NCBI GenBank assembly: GCA_016713005.1 | Contig: JADJPY010000002.1 | Location: 1-64,000 of the forward strand | Length of the DNA: 64,000 nt | Direction of reading: 5' to 3' | Source of the DNA: Ramlibacter sp. | GTDB lineage: Bacteria > Pseudomonadota > Gammaproteobacteria > Burkholderiales > Burkholderiaceae_C | Part shown: positions 9,706 through 18,450 of the stretch, piece by piece | Layout: the number at the start of each line of letters is the position of its first letter | How positions within the stretch are numbered: position 1 is the stretch's first letter | Position numbers and translations under genes: made by a program | The notes under the pieces: generated by a model | The model's database searches: none | The model's input: only the letters and a program-made list of their open reading frames with translations | What the model was told of the DNA's origin: nothing

Positions 9706-10280
9706 TGTCGCGCTTGCAGTACCTGGGGCTCAAATGGCAGGCCATGGCCTGGCTGGTGTTTGGTGGACGCGATCGCGCGCAGGAACTGTTTGACCAGATG
9801 CTGGCCGAGTTTCCGGGCGACAGCTACGCCATGGCCAGCAAGGCCAACCTTCTCGCACAACAAGGGGACCGAGCTGGGGCACTTCGCCTGTTTGAATCTT
9901 TGGTCGAACTACAGCCCGGGATCGGGGCGCATTGGTTCAATCTGGGTTTCATCCTAGAAGAGCTTGCCCAGTACGAGCGCGCCGAGCAGGCGTTTCGGCG
10001 TGCAACAGAGATCAGCCCAGAGATTGATCGCGCGTGGTACGGCTTGGGCTTGGTGCTGATCCGTCTGGAGCGCCATGAAGAAGCAGTTGTGGCTCTCAAG
10101 CAAAACACCAAACTGCAACCCATGAGCCCGTATGGCTGGTATCAGCTGGCTCGGGTTCACGTAGATCGGCACGAACCTGATGAGGCGCGCAAGATTATTA
10201 CGCATCTCAAGCGGTTTGAGCCGAAAGTGGCCGCTCAGCTGGAACGCGAGACGGGAATATTCGTTTCGTCCGCCAGCTGA
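9696..10280 (+). CDS. TPR-repeat protein
   Basis: The 194-aa product consists largely of tetratricopeptide repeats: FDQMLAEFPGDSYAMASKANLLAQQGD, PGIGAHWFNLGFILEELAQYERAEQAF and PEIDRAWYGLGLVLIRLERHEEAV each show the W/L-G-Y-A-P spacing (residues about 30-165). TPRs scaffold protein contacts; the partner is unknown. The start ATG 9696 lies inside the end of the preceding membrane protein gene, suggesting a membrane-associated pair. The base composition dips slightly in the second half (positions 9840-10200) compared with the flanks. Confidence 0.82.
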   Translation: MSVMSRLQYLGLKWQAMAWLVFGGRDRAQELFDQMLAEFPGDSYAMASKANLLAQQGDRAGALRLFESLVELQPGIGAHWFNLGFILEELAQYERAEQAFRRATEISPEIDRAWYGLGLVLIRLERHEEAVVALKQNTKLQPMSPYGWYQLARVHVDRHEPDEARKIITHLKRFEPKVAAQLERETGIFVSSAS

Positions 10281-10391
10281 GGGGCTACTCGAAGGAGCGC
10301 GACTCTGTCTCTGTTCGGCGGCGAGGCTGGCGAGGGGTCGCATTGACGGTGAAGAAACCACCCGGTAACGGGGACTGAAGGAGACAAAGGC

Positions 10392-10649
10392 ATGCAATTA
10401 ACGGAAGGCCACCGCACCTATTGGCGGAAAAACCTCAGGGTCACAGCCATATTGCTTGCAATATGGTTTGTGGTCACTTACGTGGTGGGCTATATGGCCC
10501 GCGACCTCAACTTCACATTCTTTGGCTGGCCTTTCAGCTTTTGGATGGGAGCCCAGGGCAGCCTGATCATCTATGTGGTGATCATCGGCTTTTACGCCCG
10601 TTACATGAACAAGCTGGACCAGGAGTTCGGCGTGGCGGAAGAGGAGTAA
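10392..10649 (+). CDS. DUF4212 small membrane subunit of a sodium:solute symporter (copy 2)
   Basis: An 85-aa protein with two membrane segments and the DUF4212 core YMARDLNFTFFGWPFSFWMGAQG. ATG 10392 is preceded by GAAGGAGAC, a strong ribosome binding site. Only 3 bases separate it from the symporter gene that follows, so the two form an operon. It is paralogous to the gene at 6365. Confidence 0.9.
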   Translation: MQLTEGHRTYWRKNLRVTAILLAIWFVVTYVVGYMARDLNFTFFGWPFSFWMGAQGSLIIYVVIIGFYARYMNKLDQEFGVAEEE

Positions 10650-10652
10650 ACC

Positions 10653-12788
10653 ATGGCAGGCATGTTTGGCGAAACTGGAGGAGCCAACACGGCGGTCTCC
10701 AATGCTGCATTCAAGCAGCAACTCAACAAGGTGTACGCGTGGTACACCGGTGGCTTCCTGGTGTTCGTGATCGCGCTTGCGATCCTGGAACAGGTGGGCC
10801 TGAGCCGGGAATGGATCGGCTTTATCTTCCTTCTGGCAACGGTGGGACTGTACGCAGGTATCGGCATCATGAGCCGAACGACTGACGCTGCTGAGTATTA
10901 CGTTGCAGGTCGACGTGTTCCTGCTGTGTACAACGGCATGGCAACCGGTGCGGACTGGATGTCAGCGGCATCGTTCATCGGGATGGCCGGCACGCTGTAC
11001 CTCACCGGTTACAGCGGTCTGGCCTTCATCATGGGCTGGACCGGCGGCTATTGCCTGGTGGCGCTGTTCCTTGCGCCCTACCTGCGCAAGTTCGGCCAAT
11101 TCACGATTCCGGACTTTCTGGGTGAGCGCTACGGTGGCAACGTGCCGCGATTTCTCGGTATCGTGGCCGCCATCCTGTGCTCCTTCACCTATGTGGTGGC
11201 GCAGATCTATGGCGTTGGCCTGATTACCACCCGCCTGACCGGCGTGCAGTTCGAGTTGGGGATTTTCCTCGGCCTGGGCGGCATTCTGGTGTGTTCATTC
11301 CTGGGCGGCATGCGCGCGGTGACCTGGACGCAGGTGGCGCAGTACATCATCCTGATCATCGCCTACATGATCCCCGTGGTTTGGCTGTCGGTGAAGCAGA
11401 CCAGCGTGCCCGTGCCGCAGGCTGTGTATGGATACCAGCTGCAGAAGATCACGGCCAAAGAAGCCGACCTGATCAAGGACGCCAAGGAACTCGAAGTGCG
11501 CAAGGTCTATGCCGACCGTGCTGCGGCGCTGGGCGAAAAGCTTAAGGATCCCAAGGCGGCCCTGGCCGCCGACAAAGAGGCCGCAACCAAAAAAGTGGCC
11601 GACCTGAAGGCATCCAACGCATCGGCACGCGATATCACCGCTGCGGAGAAAGCGCTTGAGGGCTTGCCCAAGGATGAAGCTGCGGCCAAGACGGCGTGGA
11701 CACGTGCCAAGGCGGCCGCTGAGGCGAAGGACAAGCCGCTTGGAGGCATGCCACGCCACGCCGCGCAGTTTGCCGGAGACCCCAATGGCGATGCCAAGGC
11801 GCAACAAGCCTATGACTATTCCCGTCGCAACTTCCTGGCGCTGATCTTCTGCCTGATGGTGGGTACGGCCGCGCTGCCGCACATCCTGATGCGGTACTAC
11901 ACAACGCCCAGCGTGAAGCAGGCCCGTGAGTCGGTCACATGGTCGCTGTTTTTCATCTTCTTGTTGTACTTCACGGCGCCGGCGCTTGCAGTGCTGGTCA
12001 AGTACGAGGTCTTCAACGTGCTGGTGGGGACGCCTTTTGACAAGCTGCCGGCCTGGATTACCAGTTGGGCGCGGGTCGATCCGGGCCTGCTGAGCGTGGT
12101 TGACCTGAACAAGGACGGGATCCTGCAGTTGGGCGAGTTGTCCATCGGTGGAGACATCATCGTGTTGGCAACGCCGGAGATCGGTGGCCTGCCCTACGTG
12201 GTGTCGGGCATGGTGGCTGCCGGCGGCCTGGCAGCTGCGCTTTCTACTGCTGACGGCCTGCTGCTGACCATCGCAAACGCGCTGAGCCATGACCTGTACT
12301 ACAAGATGATCGACCCGAATGCTTCCACGGGACGTCGCGTGACGCTGTCCAAGATTCTGCTGCTGGTTGTAGCCTTGGCAGCGGCGTCGGTGGCAGCCCA
12401 GAAGCCGGCGGACATCCTGTTCCTGGTCTCTGCGGCGTTCTCGTTCGCGGCAGCGGCCTTCTTCCCGGCCTTGGTGCTGGGAATCTTCTGGAAGCGGGCT
12501 ACCGGCATTGCCGCGTCGCTGGGCATGGCGTTCGGCCTTGGCATCACCTTCTACTACATGGCAGTGACTCATCCCTGGCTGCGTGGTGTGTTCGGTGTCA
12601 CCTCGCCCGTCGAGCTGTGGTTCGGCATCCAGCCGATCTCTGCCGGTGTCTTTGGCGTGCCGTTGGGCTTTGCCGTGATCATCCTGCTCAGCTTGGTGAC
12701 GCCGGCGCCCAGCGCCAAGATCCAGGAGCTGGTGGAGCATGTGCGGTACCCCAGCCTCAAGGGCATGGCGAAGAGCCAAATTCACTGA
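10653..12788 (+). CDS. Sodium:solute symporter, VC_2705/ActP-like (copy 2)
   Basis: A 711-aa SSS-family symporter closely similar to the one at 6609, with the signatures EYYVAGRRVPAVYNGMATGA and VSGMVAAGGLAAALSTADG. It carries the same extra hydrophilic helical insertion (about residues 255-405, rich in Ala, Lys, Asp and Glu). It also has a canonical 12-residue EF-hand loop DLNKDGILQLGE at residues 484-495 (positions 12102-12137), suggesting Ca2+ binding between membrane helices. The start is ATG 10653 just after the DUF4212 gene. A strong terminator follows at 12807. Acetate or another short organic acid is a guess from the wider family. Confidence 0.9.
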   Translation: MAGMFGETGGANTAVSNAAFKQQLNKVYAWYTGGFLVFVIALAILEQVGLSREWIGFIFLLATVGLYAGIGIMSRTTDAAEYYVAGRRVPAVYNGMATGADWMSAASFIGMAGTLYLTGYSGLAFIMGWTGGYCLVALFLAPYLRKFGQFTIPDFLGERYGGNVPRFLGIVAAILCSFTYVVAQIYGVGLITTRLTGVQFELGIFLGLGGILVCSFLGGMRAVTWTQVAQYIILIIAYMIPVVWLSVKQTSVPVPQAVYGYQLQKITAKEADLIKDAKELEVRKVYADRAAALGEKLKDPKAALAADKEAATKKVADLKASNASARDITAAEKALEGLPKDEAAAKTAWTRAKAAAEAKDKPLGGMPRHAAQFAGDPNGDAKAQQAYDYSRRNFLALIFCLMVGTAALPHILMRYYTTPSVKQARESVTWSLFFIFLLYFTAPALAVLVKYEVFNVLVGTPFDKLPAWITSWARVDPGLLSVVDLNKDGILQLGELSIGGDIIVLATPEIGGLPYVVSGMVAAGGLAAALSTADGLLLTIANALSHDLYYKMIDPNASTGRRVTLSKILLLVVALAAASVAAQKPADILFLVSAAFSFAAAAFFPALVLGIFWKRATGIAASLGMAFGLGITFYYMAVTHPWLRGVFGVTSPVELWFGIQPISAGVFGVPLGFAVIILLSLVTPAPSAKIQELVEHVRYPSLKGMAKSQIH

Positions 12789-12806
12789 CGGCAGACTAAT
12801 CTGCCA

Positions 12807-12839
12807 AAAGCCCCGGGTCGATGCCCGGGGCTTTTTTTT
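12807..12839 (+). terminator. Intrinsic terminator after symporter copy 2
   Basis: AAAGCCCCGGG pairs with CCCGGGGCTTT around a 5-base loop and is followed by a run of T. It lies 19 bases after the symporter stop. Confidence 0.93.
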
Positions 12840-12875
12840 GCCCGGACGGGCTGAGCCAGAAGTGAAAAGGGAATT

Positions 12876-13301
12876 TCAATCGCTCTGCGAAATCGGCCAC
12901 TTATGCGCGCAGTTTCGGCAACAGACCACAGTTTCCCGGCCGTTGCACCTGTCAGCGACCACAGTGAATCGGCCATACTCTCCGCAAGCTGGACAACTGG
13001 CCTGATTGGCAAGTTCCTCAGCGCGCATGAGCAAGAACAGGTAGCGGCGCATTGCCCAAAGGCCGACTGCGGCGCAAACCAGCACAAACACCACATTCAC
13101 AATTTTTTCAGAGACTGACGCGTCCTTGAACGCTTCGAAGCTGCCGATCATGCCGATCGCACTCAGCAGCAGCAGCACCAGGTGGGCGTGGCCGGTCAGC
13201 AACTCACGCTCGTACCATTTGCGGAATCCCCGCTTCGCGACACCTTGTGAGAACCGGGAATACAGGGGCGGATCGCGTTGGGGGTCCATGCGCCACATCA
13301 T
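12876..13301 (-). CDS. Membrane protein with C-terminal zinc ribbon
   Basis: The 141-aa protein has two hydrophobic segments (AHLVLLLLSAIGMIGSF near residue 40 and VVFVLVCAAVGLWAM near 70). A cytoplasmic C-terminal zinc ribbon follows, with CPACGEYG (about residues 103-110) and CCRNCAHKW (about 127-135): two CxxC pairs, one preceded by a further Cys. No function is known to me. It is convergent with the symporter and divergent from the rpsF operon. The start at 13301 is a choice; Met codons a few residues downstream are possible. Confidence 0.75.
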   Translation of the reverse strand: MMWRMDPQRDPPLYSRFSQGVAKRGFRKWYERELLTGHAHLVLLLLSAIGMIGSFEAFKDASVSEKIVNVVFVLVCAAVGLWAMRRYLFLLMRAEELANQASCPACGEYGRFTVVADRCNGRETVVCCRNCAHKWPISQSD

Positions 13302-13389
13302 CGCAAAAGCCGTGCCCGGGCGCCACTGTTGGCACAGGGCGGCACTCCGCCGCTGAAGCCGTTGCCAAGTAGCCGGGTGCTCCCAATGC

Positions 13390-13395
13390 TATAAT
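13390..13395 (+). promoter_or_regulatory. -10 box of the rpsF operon
   Basis: A perfect TATAAT lies 65 bp upstream of the rpsF start. The -35 region is weak; TTGCCA at about 13362 is too far away for ideal spacing. Confidence 0.6.
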
Positions 13396-13459
13396 CTTCG
13401 GCTTTCCCTTGCTGCACCACGACAGACGCCGTGGGCGGCTTCATCCACAAGGAGTATCC

Positions 13460-13825
13460 ATGCGTCATTACGAAATCATCCTGCTGATCCACCCGGATCA
13501 AAGCGAGCAGGTTCCGGCCATGCTGGAGCGCTACAAGGGCATGATCACCGCCGGTGGCGGCAGCGTCCACCGTGTTGAGGACTGGGGCCGCCGCCAGCTG
13601 GCCTACCAGATCAACAAGCTCGCCAAGGCGCACTACCTGTGCGTCAACATCGAGGCAGGCCAGGAAGTCATGGCCGAACTGGAACACGCGTTCAAGTTCA
13701 ACGACGCCGTGCTGCGCCATCTGACCGTGGTCCGCAAGAAGGCCGACACCGCCCCGTCTTCGATGATGAAGACCGTCGAGCGCGAAGAGGCCCGCAAGGC
13801 CCAGCAGGCGGAATACGCCGCCTGA
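13460..13825 (+). CDS. rpsF: 30S ribosomal protein bS6
   Basis: The 121-aa protein is bS6, which binds the central domain of 16S rRNA with bS18. MRHYEIILLIHPDQSEQVPAMLERY and GRRQLAYQINKLAKAHYLCVN are typical. It is the first gene of the conserved rpsF-priB-rpsR-rplI cluster. The start ATG 13460 has an AAGGAG site 7 bases upstream; the open frame extends further but has no homology there. Confidence 0.98.
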   Translation: MRHYEIILLIHPDQSEQVPAMLERYKGMITAGGGSVHRVEDWGRRQLAYQINKLAKAHYLCVNIEAGQEVMAELEHAFKFNDAVLRHLTVVRKKADTAPSSMMKTVEREEARKAQQAEYAA

Positions 13826-13844
13826 GGCGGTTTCGCCAGAAGGA

Positions 13845-14132
13845 GTGAACCGAGTCATCCTGAACGCGTGCATCGCAGAGGCCAAGGCCTTGCGGTATAC
13901 GCCAGCCGGATTGCCCGCACTGGACCTGACGCTCGATCACGAGTCGCAGGTCACCGAGGCAGGGCAGGTCCGCAACGTCAGGGTGTCAGTCAGGGCGAAG
14001 GCCCTTGGCACGGTGGCCGAGACGCTCGGTCACCAGGCCATAGGCAGTGTCTGGATGTTCACCGGCTTTCTGGCAACCCCGCTCAATGGCAAGAACCCCG
14101 TATTCCATATCCAGGAATTCCAGCCCGTTTAA
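13845..14132 (+). CDS. priB: Primosomal replication protein N (PriB)
   Basis: PriB is a single-strand-binding OB-fold protein of the PriA-PriB-DnaT replication restart pathway. The 95-aa product (NRVILNACIAEAKALRYTPAGLPALDLTLDHES...FTGFLATPLNGKNPVFHIQEF, in pieces) shows the OB strands. Its position between rpsF and rpsR is diagnostic. It begins with GTG at 13845, with AAGGAG immediately upstream. Confidence 0.95.
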   Translation: MNRVILNACIAEAKALRYTPAGLPALDLTLDHESQVTEAGQVRNVRVSVRAKALGTVAETLGHQAIGSVWMFTGFLATPLNGKNPVFHIQEFQPV

Positions 14133-14189
14133 CCCGTTTCCCGGACAAGCCCTGCGGCCTGTCCCCGATACCCAGAAAAGAGGTCCCCA

Positions 14190-14471
14190 ATGGCCACGTT
14201 CAAGAAGTTCAACAAGGACAAGCGTCCCCGTCGCAACACCCAGTCGCTGCTGTTCAAGCGCAAGCGTTTCTGCCGCTTCACGGTGGCGGGCGTCGAGGAG
14301 ATCGACTACAAGGATGTCGACACCCTGCGTGATTTCATTGCCGAAAACGGCAAGATCATCCCCGCGCGCCTGACCGGCACCCGTGCCATCTACCAGCGCC
14401 AGCTCAACACTGCCATCAAGCGCGCGCGCTTCCTGGCCCTGGTCCCGTACAGCGACCAGCACCGCATCTAA
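14190..14471 (+). CDS. rpsR: 30S ribosomal protein bS18
   Basis: A 93-aa bS18, which partners bS6 in the 30S platform. FKRKRFCRFTVAGVEEIDYKDVDTLRDFI and the basic C-terminus (TGTRAIYQRQLNTAIKRAR) are family hallmarks. AGAGGT precedes ATG 14190. The next gene, rplI, follows after 13 bases. Confidence 0.98.
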   Translation: MATFKKFNKDKRPRRNTQSLLFKRKRFCRFTVAGVEEIDYKDVDTLRDFIAENGKIIPARLTGTRAIYQRQLNTAIKRARFLALVPYSDQHRI

Positions 14472-14484
14472 GGAGTCCCTGCAC

Positions 14485-14937
14485 ATGCAAGTCATCCTGC
14501 TCGAAAAGGTCGTGAACCTCGGCAACCTCGGCGAGATCGTCAAGGTCAAGGACGGTTACGCCCGCAATTTCCTGATCCCCCAGGGCCATGCCCGCCGTGC
14601 CACGGCTGCCGCCAAGGCCGAGTTCGAAGCGCGCCGCGCCGACCTGGAGAAGGCCGCCGCTGCCAAACTGGCCGAGTCGCAAGCCCAGGCCGAAAAGCTG
14701 GCTGGCACCACCGTCAAGGTTACGCAAAAGGCTGGCGTGGACGGGCGCCTGTTTGGATCGGTCACCAACTTTGACATCGCCGAAGAGCTCAACAAGCTGG
14801 GCTACAAGGTGGCCAAGTCGCAGGTGCGCATGCCCAATGGCCCGATCAAGGTCGTGGGCGACACCAGTGTCAGTGTTGCATTGCACACCGATGTGGTGGT
14901 CGAGATTGCGGTGTCGGTCTACGGCGAAACCGCCTGA
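14485..14937 (+). CDS. rplI: 50S ribosomal protein bL9
   Basis: A 150-aa bL9, with the N-terminal rRNA-binding domain (MQVILLEKVVNLGNLGEIV, GYARNFLIPQGHA), a long connecting helix rich in Ala/Glu/Lys (about residues 40-75) and the C-terminal domain (GRLFGSVTNFDIAEEL). TAAGGAG precedes ATG 14485. It is the last gene of the ribosomal cluster and is followed by a terminator. Confidence 0.98.
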   Translation: MQVILLEKVVNLGNLGEIVKVKDGYARNFLIPQGHARRATAAAKAEFEARRADLEKAAAAKLAESQAQAEKLAGTTVKVTQKAGVDGRLFGSVTNFDIAEELNKLGYKVAKSQVRMPNGPIKVVGDTSVSVALHTDVVVEIAVSVYGETA

Positions 14938-14957
14938 TCCGGCTCCTGCGCCTCCCC

Positions 14958-14982
14958 AGGCCGCCTTCGGGCGGCCTTTTTC
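14958..14982 (+). terminator. Intrinsic terminator after rplI
   Basis: AGGCCGCC and GGCGGCCT pair around a TTCG tetraloop, followed by five T. It separates rplI from dnaB. Confidence 0.93.
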
Positions 14983-15098
14983 TTGGGTGGCCGGTTTTCC
15001 ATCGGCCATGCACCTCCAATCCACCGCTTGTCCACAGGCTTGTCCCGTGACGTGACGCCCTGCGCGGCGTAGCATCACAGGTTGCTTTGAGGTACCGA

Positions 15099-16502
15099 AT
15101 GTCCGCTGTCCTGTCGCCTGTTGAAGACCGATTCCCGTCCGACCGCGAGGTGGCGCAGCTGCGCATTCCGCCACACTCCATCGAAGCCGAGTCCAGCGTG
15201 CTGGGTGGCCTGTTGCTGGACAACGGCGCGTGGGACCGTGTCGGCGACCTTCTGACCGACAGCGACTTCTACCGTTTTGAGCACCGGCTGATCTACGCCG
15301 CGATCGGCACGCTGGTCAACTCCTCCCGCCCGGCCGATGTGATCACGGTGCATGAGCAGTTGCAGAACCTGGGCAAGGCCGACGAAACCGGCGGCCTTGC
15401 GTACCTGAACGCGCTGGCGCAGTACGTCCCTGGCGCAGGCAACATCCGCCGCTACGCGGAGATCGTGCGCGAGCGCTCCATCCTGCGCAAGCTGGTGAGT
15501 GCCAGCGACGAGATCGCCACCAGCGCTTTCAATCCGCAGGGCCGTCCGGTGGAGCGCTTCCTGGACGAGGCCGAGCAGAAGGTGTTCAACATCGGCGAGG
15601 AAGGCTCGCGCATGAAGCAGGGCTTCCAGGCGATGAACAGCCTGGTGGTGCAGCTGCTGGACCGTGTGCAGGAGATGGCCGACAACCCCAACGACATCAC
15701 CGGCGTGCCCACCGGCTTTTACGACCTGGACAGCATGACCTCGGGATTCCAGCCGGGTGACCTGATCGTGCTGGCCGCGCGGCCCAGCATGGGCAAGACG
15801 GCGCTGGCCATCAACATCGCCGAGCACGTGGCCCTGAACGAAGGCCTGCCCGTGGCCGTGTTCTCCATGGAAATGGGTGCCTCCCAGCTGGCGGTGCGCA
15901 TCGTGGGCTCGATCGGTCGGATCGACCAGTCCCATTTGCGCACCGGCAAGCTGACGGATGACGAATGGCCGCGCCTGACCGAGGCGATCGAGAAGCTGCG
16001 CAACATCTCGCTGCACATCGACGAGTCACCCGGCCTGACCGTGAGCGAGCTGCGGGCCAACGCACGGCGGCTCGCACGGCAGTGCGGCAAGCTCGGACTG
16101 ATCGTGGTCGACTACCTGCAGCTGATGGGCGTGTCCACCAGCATGAACGACGAGAACCGTGCAACGGCCCTGGGCGAGATTTCCCGCGGCCTGAAGATGC
16201 TGGCCAAGGAGCTGCAGTGCCCGGTGATCGCGCTGTCGCAGCTCAGCCGTGGGGTGGAGTCGCGCACCGACAAGCGGCCGATGATGAGCGACCTGCGCGA
16301 GTCCGGCGCGATCGAGCAGGACGCCGACGTGATCATGTTCATCTACCGCGACGACTACTACACCAAGGAAGCCAGCAAGGAGCCCGGTGTCGCCGAGGTC
16401 ATCATCAGCAAGCAGCGCAACGGGCCCACGGGCACCGTCAAGCTGGCCTTCCTGAAACCCATCACCAAGTTCGAAAGCCTGGCCGGTGGCCAGGATTACT
16501 AG
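15099..16502 (+). CDS. dnaB: Replicative DNA helicase
   Basis: The hexameric 5'-3' helicase of the replication fork. The 467-aa product has the N-terminal helical domain (LRIPPHSIEAESSVLGGLLLDN) and a RecA-like motor with Walker A ARPSMGKTALA (about residue 225), Walker B LIVVDYLQLM, and DLRESGAIEQDADVIMFIYR. ATG 15099 is chosen; a TTG 12 bases upstream is in frame but unlikely. No intein is present. Downstream, the convergent PhoH-family gene is separated by a dispersed repeat. Confidence 0.97.
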   Translation: MSAVLSPVEDRFPSDREVAQLRIPPHSIEAESSVLGGLLLDNGAWDRVGDLLTDSDFYRFEHRLIYAAIGTLVNSSRPADVITVHEQLQNLGKADETGGLAYLNALAQYVPGAGNIRRYAEIVRERSILRKLVSASDEIATSAFNPQGRPVERFLDEAEQKVFNIGEEGSRMKQGFQAMNSLVVQLLDRVQEMADNPNDITGVPTGFYDLDSMTSGFQPGDLIVLAARPSMGKTALAINIAEHVALNEGLPVAVFSMEMGASQLAVRIVGSIGRIDQSHLRTGKLTDDEWPRLTEAIEKLRNISLHIDESPGLTVSELRANARRLARQCGKLGLIVVDYLQLMGVSTSMNDENRATALGEISRGLKMLAKELQCPVIALSQLSRGVESRTDKRPMMSDLRESGAIEQDADVIMFIYRDDYYTKEASKEPGVAEVIISKQRNGPTGTVKLAFLKPITKFESLAGGQDY

Positions 16503-16560
16503 CCAAATCGGCCTTTAGCCCGCGCCGGTATTGGGCTACCCGCTCCTGTTTTTATAGCAC
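16502..16560 (-). repeat. Dispersed TTGCTAT...GGCCGATTT repeat, copy 1 (inverted)
   Basis: On the minus strand this reads GTGCTATAAAAACAGGAG, then GCGGGCTAAAGGCCGATTTGG. It fills the gap between the convergent dnaB and PhoH genes. It belongs to the same family as the copies at 20724, 30749, 34460, 40745, 42945, 46848, 51796 and 60738. Confidence 0.7.
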
Positions 16561-18240
16561 TTCGCTGGCAAAATCGGCCAGGCGCGAGCGCTCGCCGCGC
16601 GCCAGCGTGATGTGCCCGCTGTGCGGCCAGCCCTTGAAGCGGTCCACCGCGAAGGTCAGCCCCGAGGAGCCTTCGGTCAGGTAGGGCGTGTCGATCTGGG
16701 CAAGGTTGCCCATGCAGATGATCTTGGTGCCCGGCCCTGCGCGGGTGATCAGCGTCTTCATCTGTTTGGGTGTGAGGTTTTGCGCCTCGTCGATGATCAG
16801 GTACTTGTTCAGGAAGGTGCGCCCGCGCATGAAGTTCATGCTCTTGATCTTGATGCGGCTGCGGATCAGCTCGTTGGTGGCTGCGCGCCCCCAGTCTCCG
16901 GCGGCGCCGTCGGTCTTGGCCAGCACTTCCAGGTTGTCGTCCAGCGCGCCCATCCACGGGCCCATCTTCTCTTCCTCGGTGCCAGGCAGGAAGCCGATGT
17001 CCTCGCCCACACTGACCGTGGCGCGGGTCATGATGATCTCGGTGTAGCGGCGGTCGTCCAGCACCTGCGTGAGGCCCGAGGCCAGCGCCATCAGCGTCTT
17101 GCCGGTGCCGGCCGTGCCAGTGAGCGTGACGAAATCAACCTCCGGGTCCATCAGCAGGTTCATCGCGAAGCTCTGCTCGCGGTTGCGCGTGGTCACGCCC
17201 CAGACGGCGTTCTTGGCGTGGCTGTAGTCCTTGAGTGTCTTGAGCACCGCCGTCTTTGCGCGAATCTCGGTGACGCGGGCATACAGGGAGGGCTCGCCCG
17301 CCGCCTCGAAATACACAAACTGGTTGATCAGCAGGCTGGGCACCACCGGGCCGGTGATCCGGTAGTAGGTGTGACCGCCCTGCTGCCAGCTTTCCATGGT
17401 CTTGCCATGCTTGTCCCAGAAGTCGGCCGGCAGCGCCAGCGAACCGGCATACAGCAGGTCACCGTCCTCCAGCGTCTTGTCGTTCTGGTAGTCCTCGGCC
17501 GCCAGGCCCAGGGCGCGCGCCTTGACGCGCATGTTGATGTCCTTGGACACCAGCACCACCTCGCGTGGCGCGTGCAGGACGCGCAGGGCTTCCACCACGC
17601 CCAGGATCTGGTTGTCGGCCTTGCCCTGGGGCAGGCTGGAGGGCAAGGTGTAGTTGAGCGGCTGGGTCTGGAAGAACAGCTTGCCGCCGGCTTCGCGGTG
17701 GCCGGTGGTGTCCAGCTTCAGCCCGGTGCCGATGTCCGCGCCCTGTGCGCCGGCCAGTGCGTCCAGCGAGCGGCTGGTCTGGCGGGCGTTTCGGGCCACT
17801 TCCGTCATGCCCTTCTTGTGACCGTCCAGTTCTTCCAGCACGATCATCGGCAGGAAGATGTCGTGCTCCTCGAAGCGGTACAGGCACATCGGGTCGTGCA
17901 TCAGCACGTTGGTGTCCAGCACGAACAGCTTGGCCGGCCCGGTGTGGCGGGGCTTTCGGGGCTGTGCGGCAGGCTGTGGCGCGGGCGCTGCGGCGCGCTT
18001 GCGCGTTTCCACCTGCACCATCTTTACCGGTGCAGCAGGTTCATCCGCGAGTGCCACAGGGTGGTCCCCGCCACCCGGGCGCGGGTCGAAATCCAGCGCC
18101 TGCGGCTTCTCAGCCAGCGGCGTGCCCTGAAAGGAAGCCTCCGATTTTCGCGATGCCTTGTGCGCAGACCGGGCCGGTGCATCGTAGGCCTCGGGGGACA
18201 GCAGGGCAGCGCGCTTGGTGGGGGCGGGGGGCAGTGGCAT
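16552..18240 (-). CDS. PhoH family ATPase with N-terminal PIN domain
   Basis: The 562-aa protein joins a PIN-type RNase domain (about residues 103-240; acidic LDTNVLMHD at 108, EELDGHKKG near 137) to a PhoH-type P-loop ATPase (Walker A GTAGTGKT at 375-382, then YLIIDEAQNLTPKQMK). This PhoH2-like architecture is associated with ATP-driven RNA unwinding and cleavage. The first 100 residues are low-complexity Pro/Ala/Lys and poorly conserved, so the true start could be later. It is cytosolic. It is convergent with dnaB; a terminator for the upstream bcp gene lies just before its start. Confidence 0.9.
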   Translation of the reverse strand: MPLPPAPTKRAALLSPEAYDAPARSAHKASRKSEASFQGTPLAEKPQALDFDPRPGGGDHPVALADEPAAPVKMVQVETRKRAAAPAPQPAAQPRKPRHTGPAKLFVLDTNVLMHDPMCLYRFEEHDIFLPMIVLEELDGHKKGMTEVARNARQTSRSLDALAGAQGADIGTGLKLDTTGHREAGGKLFFQTQPLNYTLPSSLPQGKADNQILGVVEALRVLHAPREVVLVSKDINMRVKARALGLAAEDYQNDKTLEDGDLLYAGSLALPADFWDKHGKTMESWQQGGHTYYRITGPVVPSLLINQFVYFEAAGEPSLYARVTEIRAKTAVLKTLKDYSHAKNAVWGVTTRNREQSFAMNLLMDPEVDFVTLTGTAGTGKTLMALASGLTQVLDDRRYTEIIMTRATVSVGEDIGFLPGTEEEKMGPWMGALDDNLEVLAKTDGAAGDWGRAATNELIRSRIKIKSMNFMRGRTFLNKYLIIDEAQNLTPKQMKTLITRAGPGTKIICMGNLAQIDTPYLTEGSSGLTFAVDRFKGWPHSGHITLARGERSRLADFASEVL

Positions 18241-18277
18241 GGAGGGGGGGTCTCGCGGAAAAGGAGGTCGAAAAGTG

Positions 18278-18309
18278 AAAAAGCCGCCAGGCGAGCCGGG
18301 CGGCTTTTT
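18278..18309 (-). terminator. Intrinsic terminator after bcp
   Basis: AAAAAGCCGCC and GGCGGCTTTTT pair around a 10-base loop. The tract has T runs on either strand; the gene needing it is bcp, reading leftward. It lies 37 bases upstream of the PhoH gene start. Confidence 0.85.
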
Positions 18310-18450
18310 CGGGGTTTGCGGTGATGACGCTGGGCGTCGGGATCAACGGCATGCGATTGATTATGCACAAGTCCCGTGACGCTTCAACCCGCGCCCGGGG
18401 CCTGTTGCTGCAAAGCGTCAGGGCACCAGGATGGGGCGCGCCTTGGACGG

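Noticed and set aside
15087..15098. TTG at 15087 as the dnaB start
   Set aside because: ATG 15099 is close by and gives the usual N-terminus; nothing supports the extra four residues.
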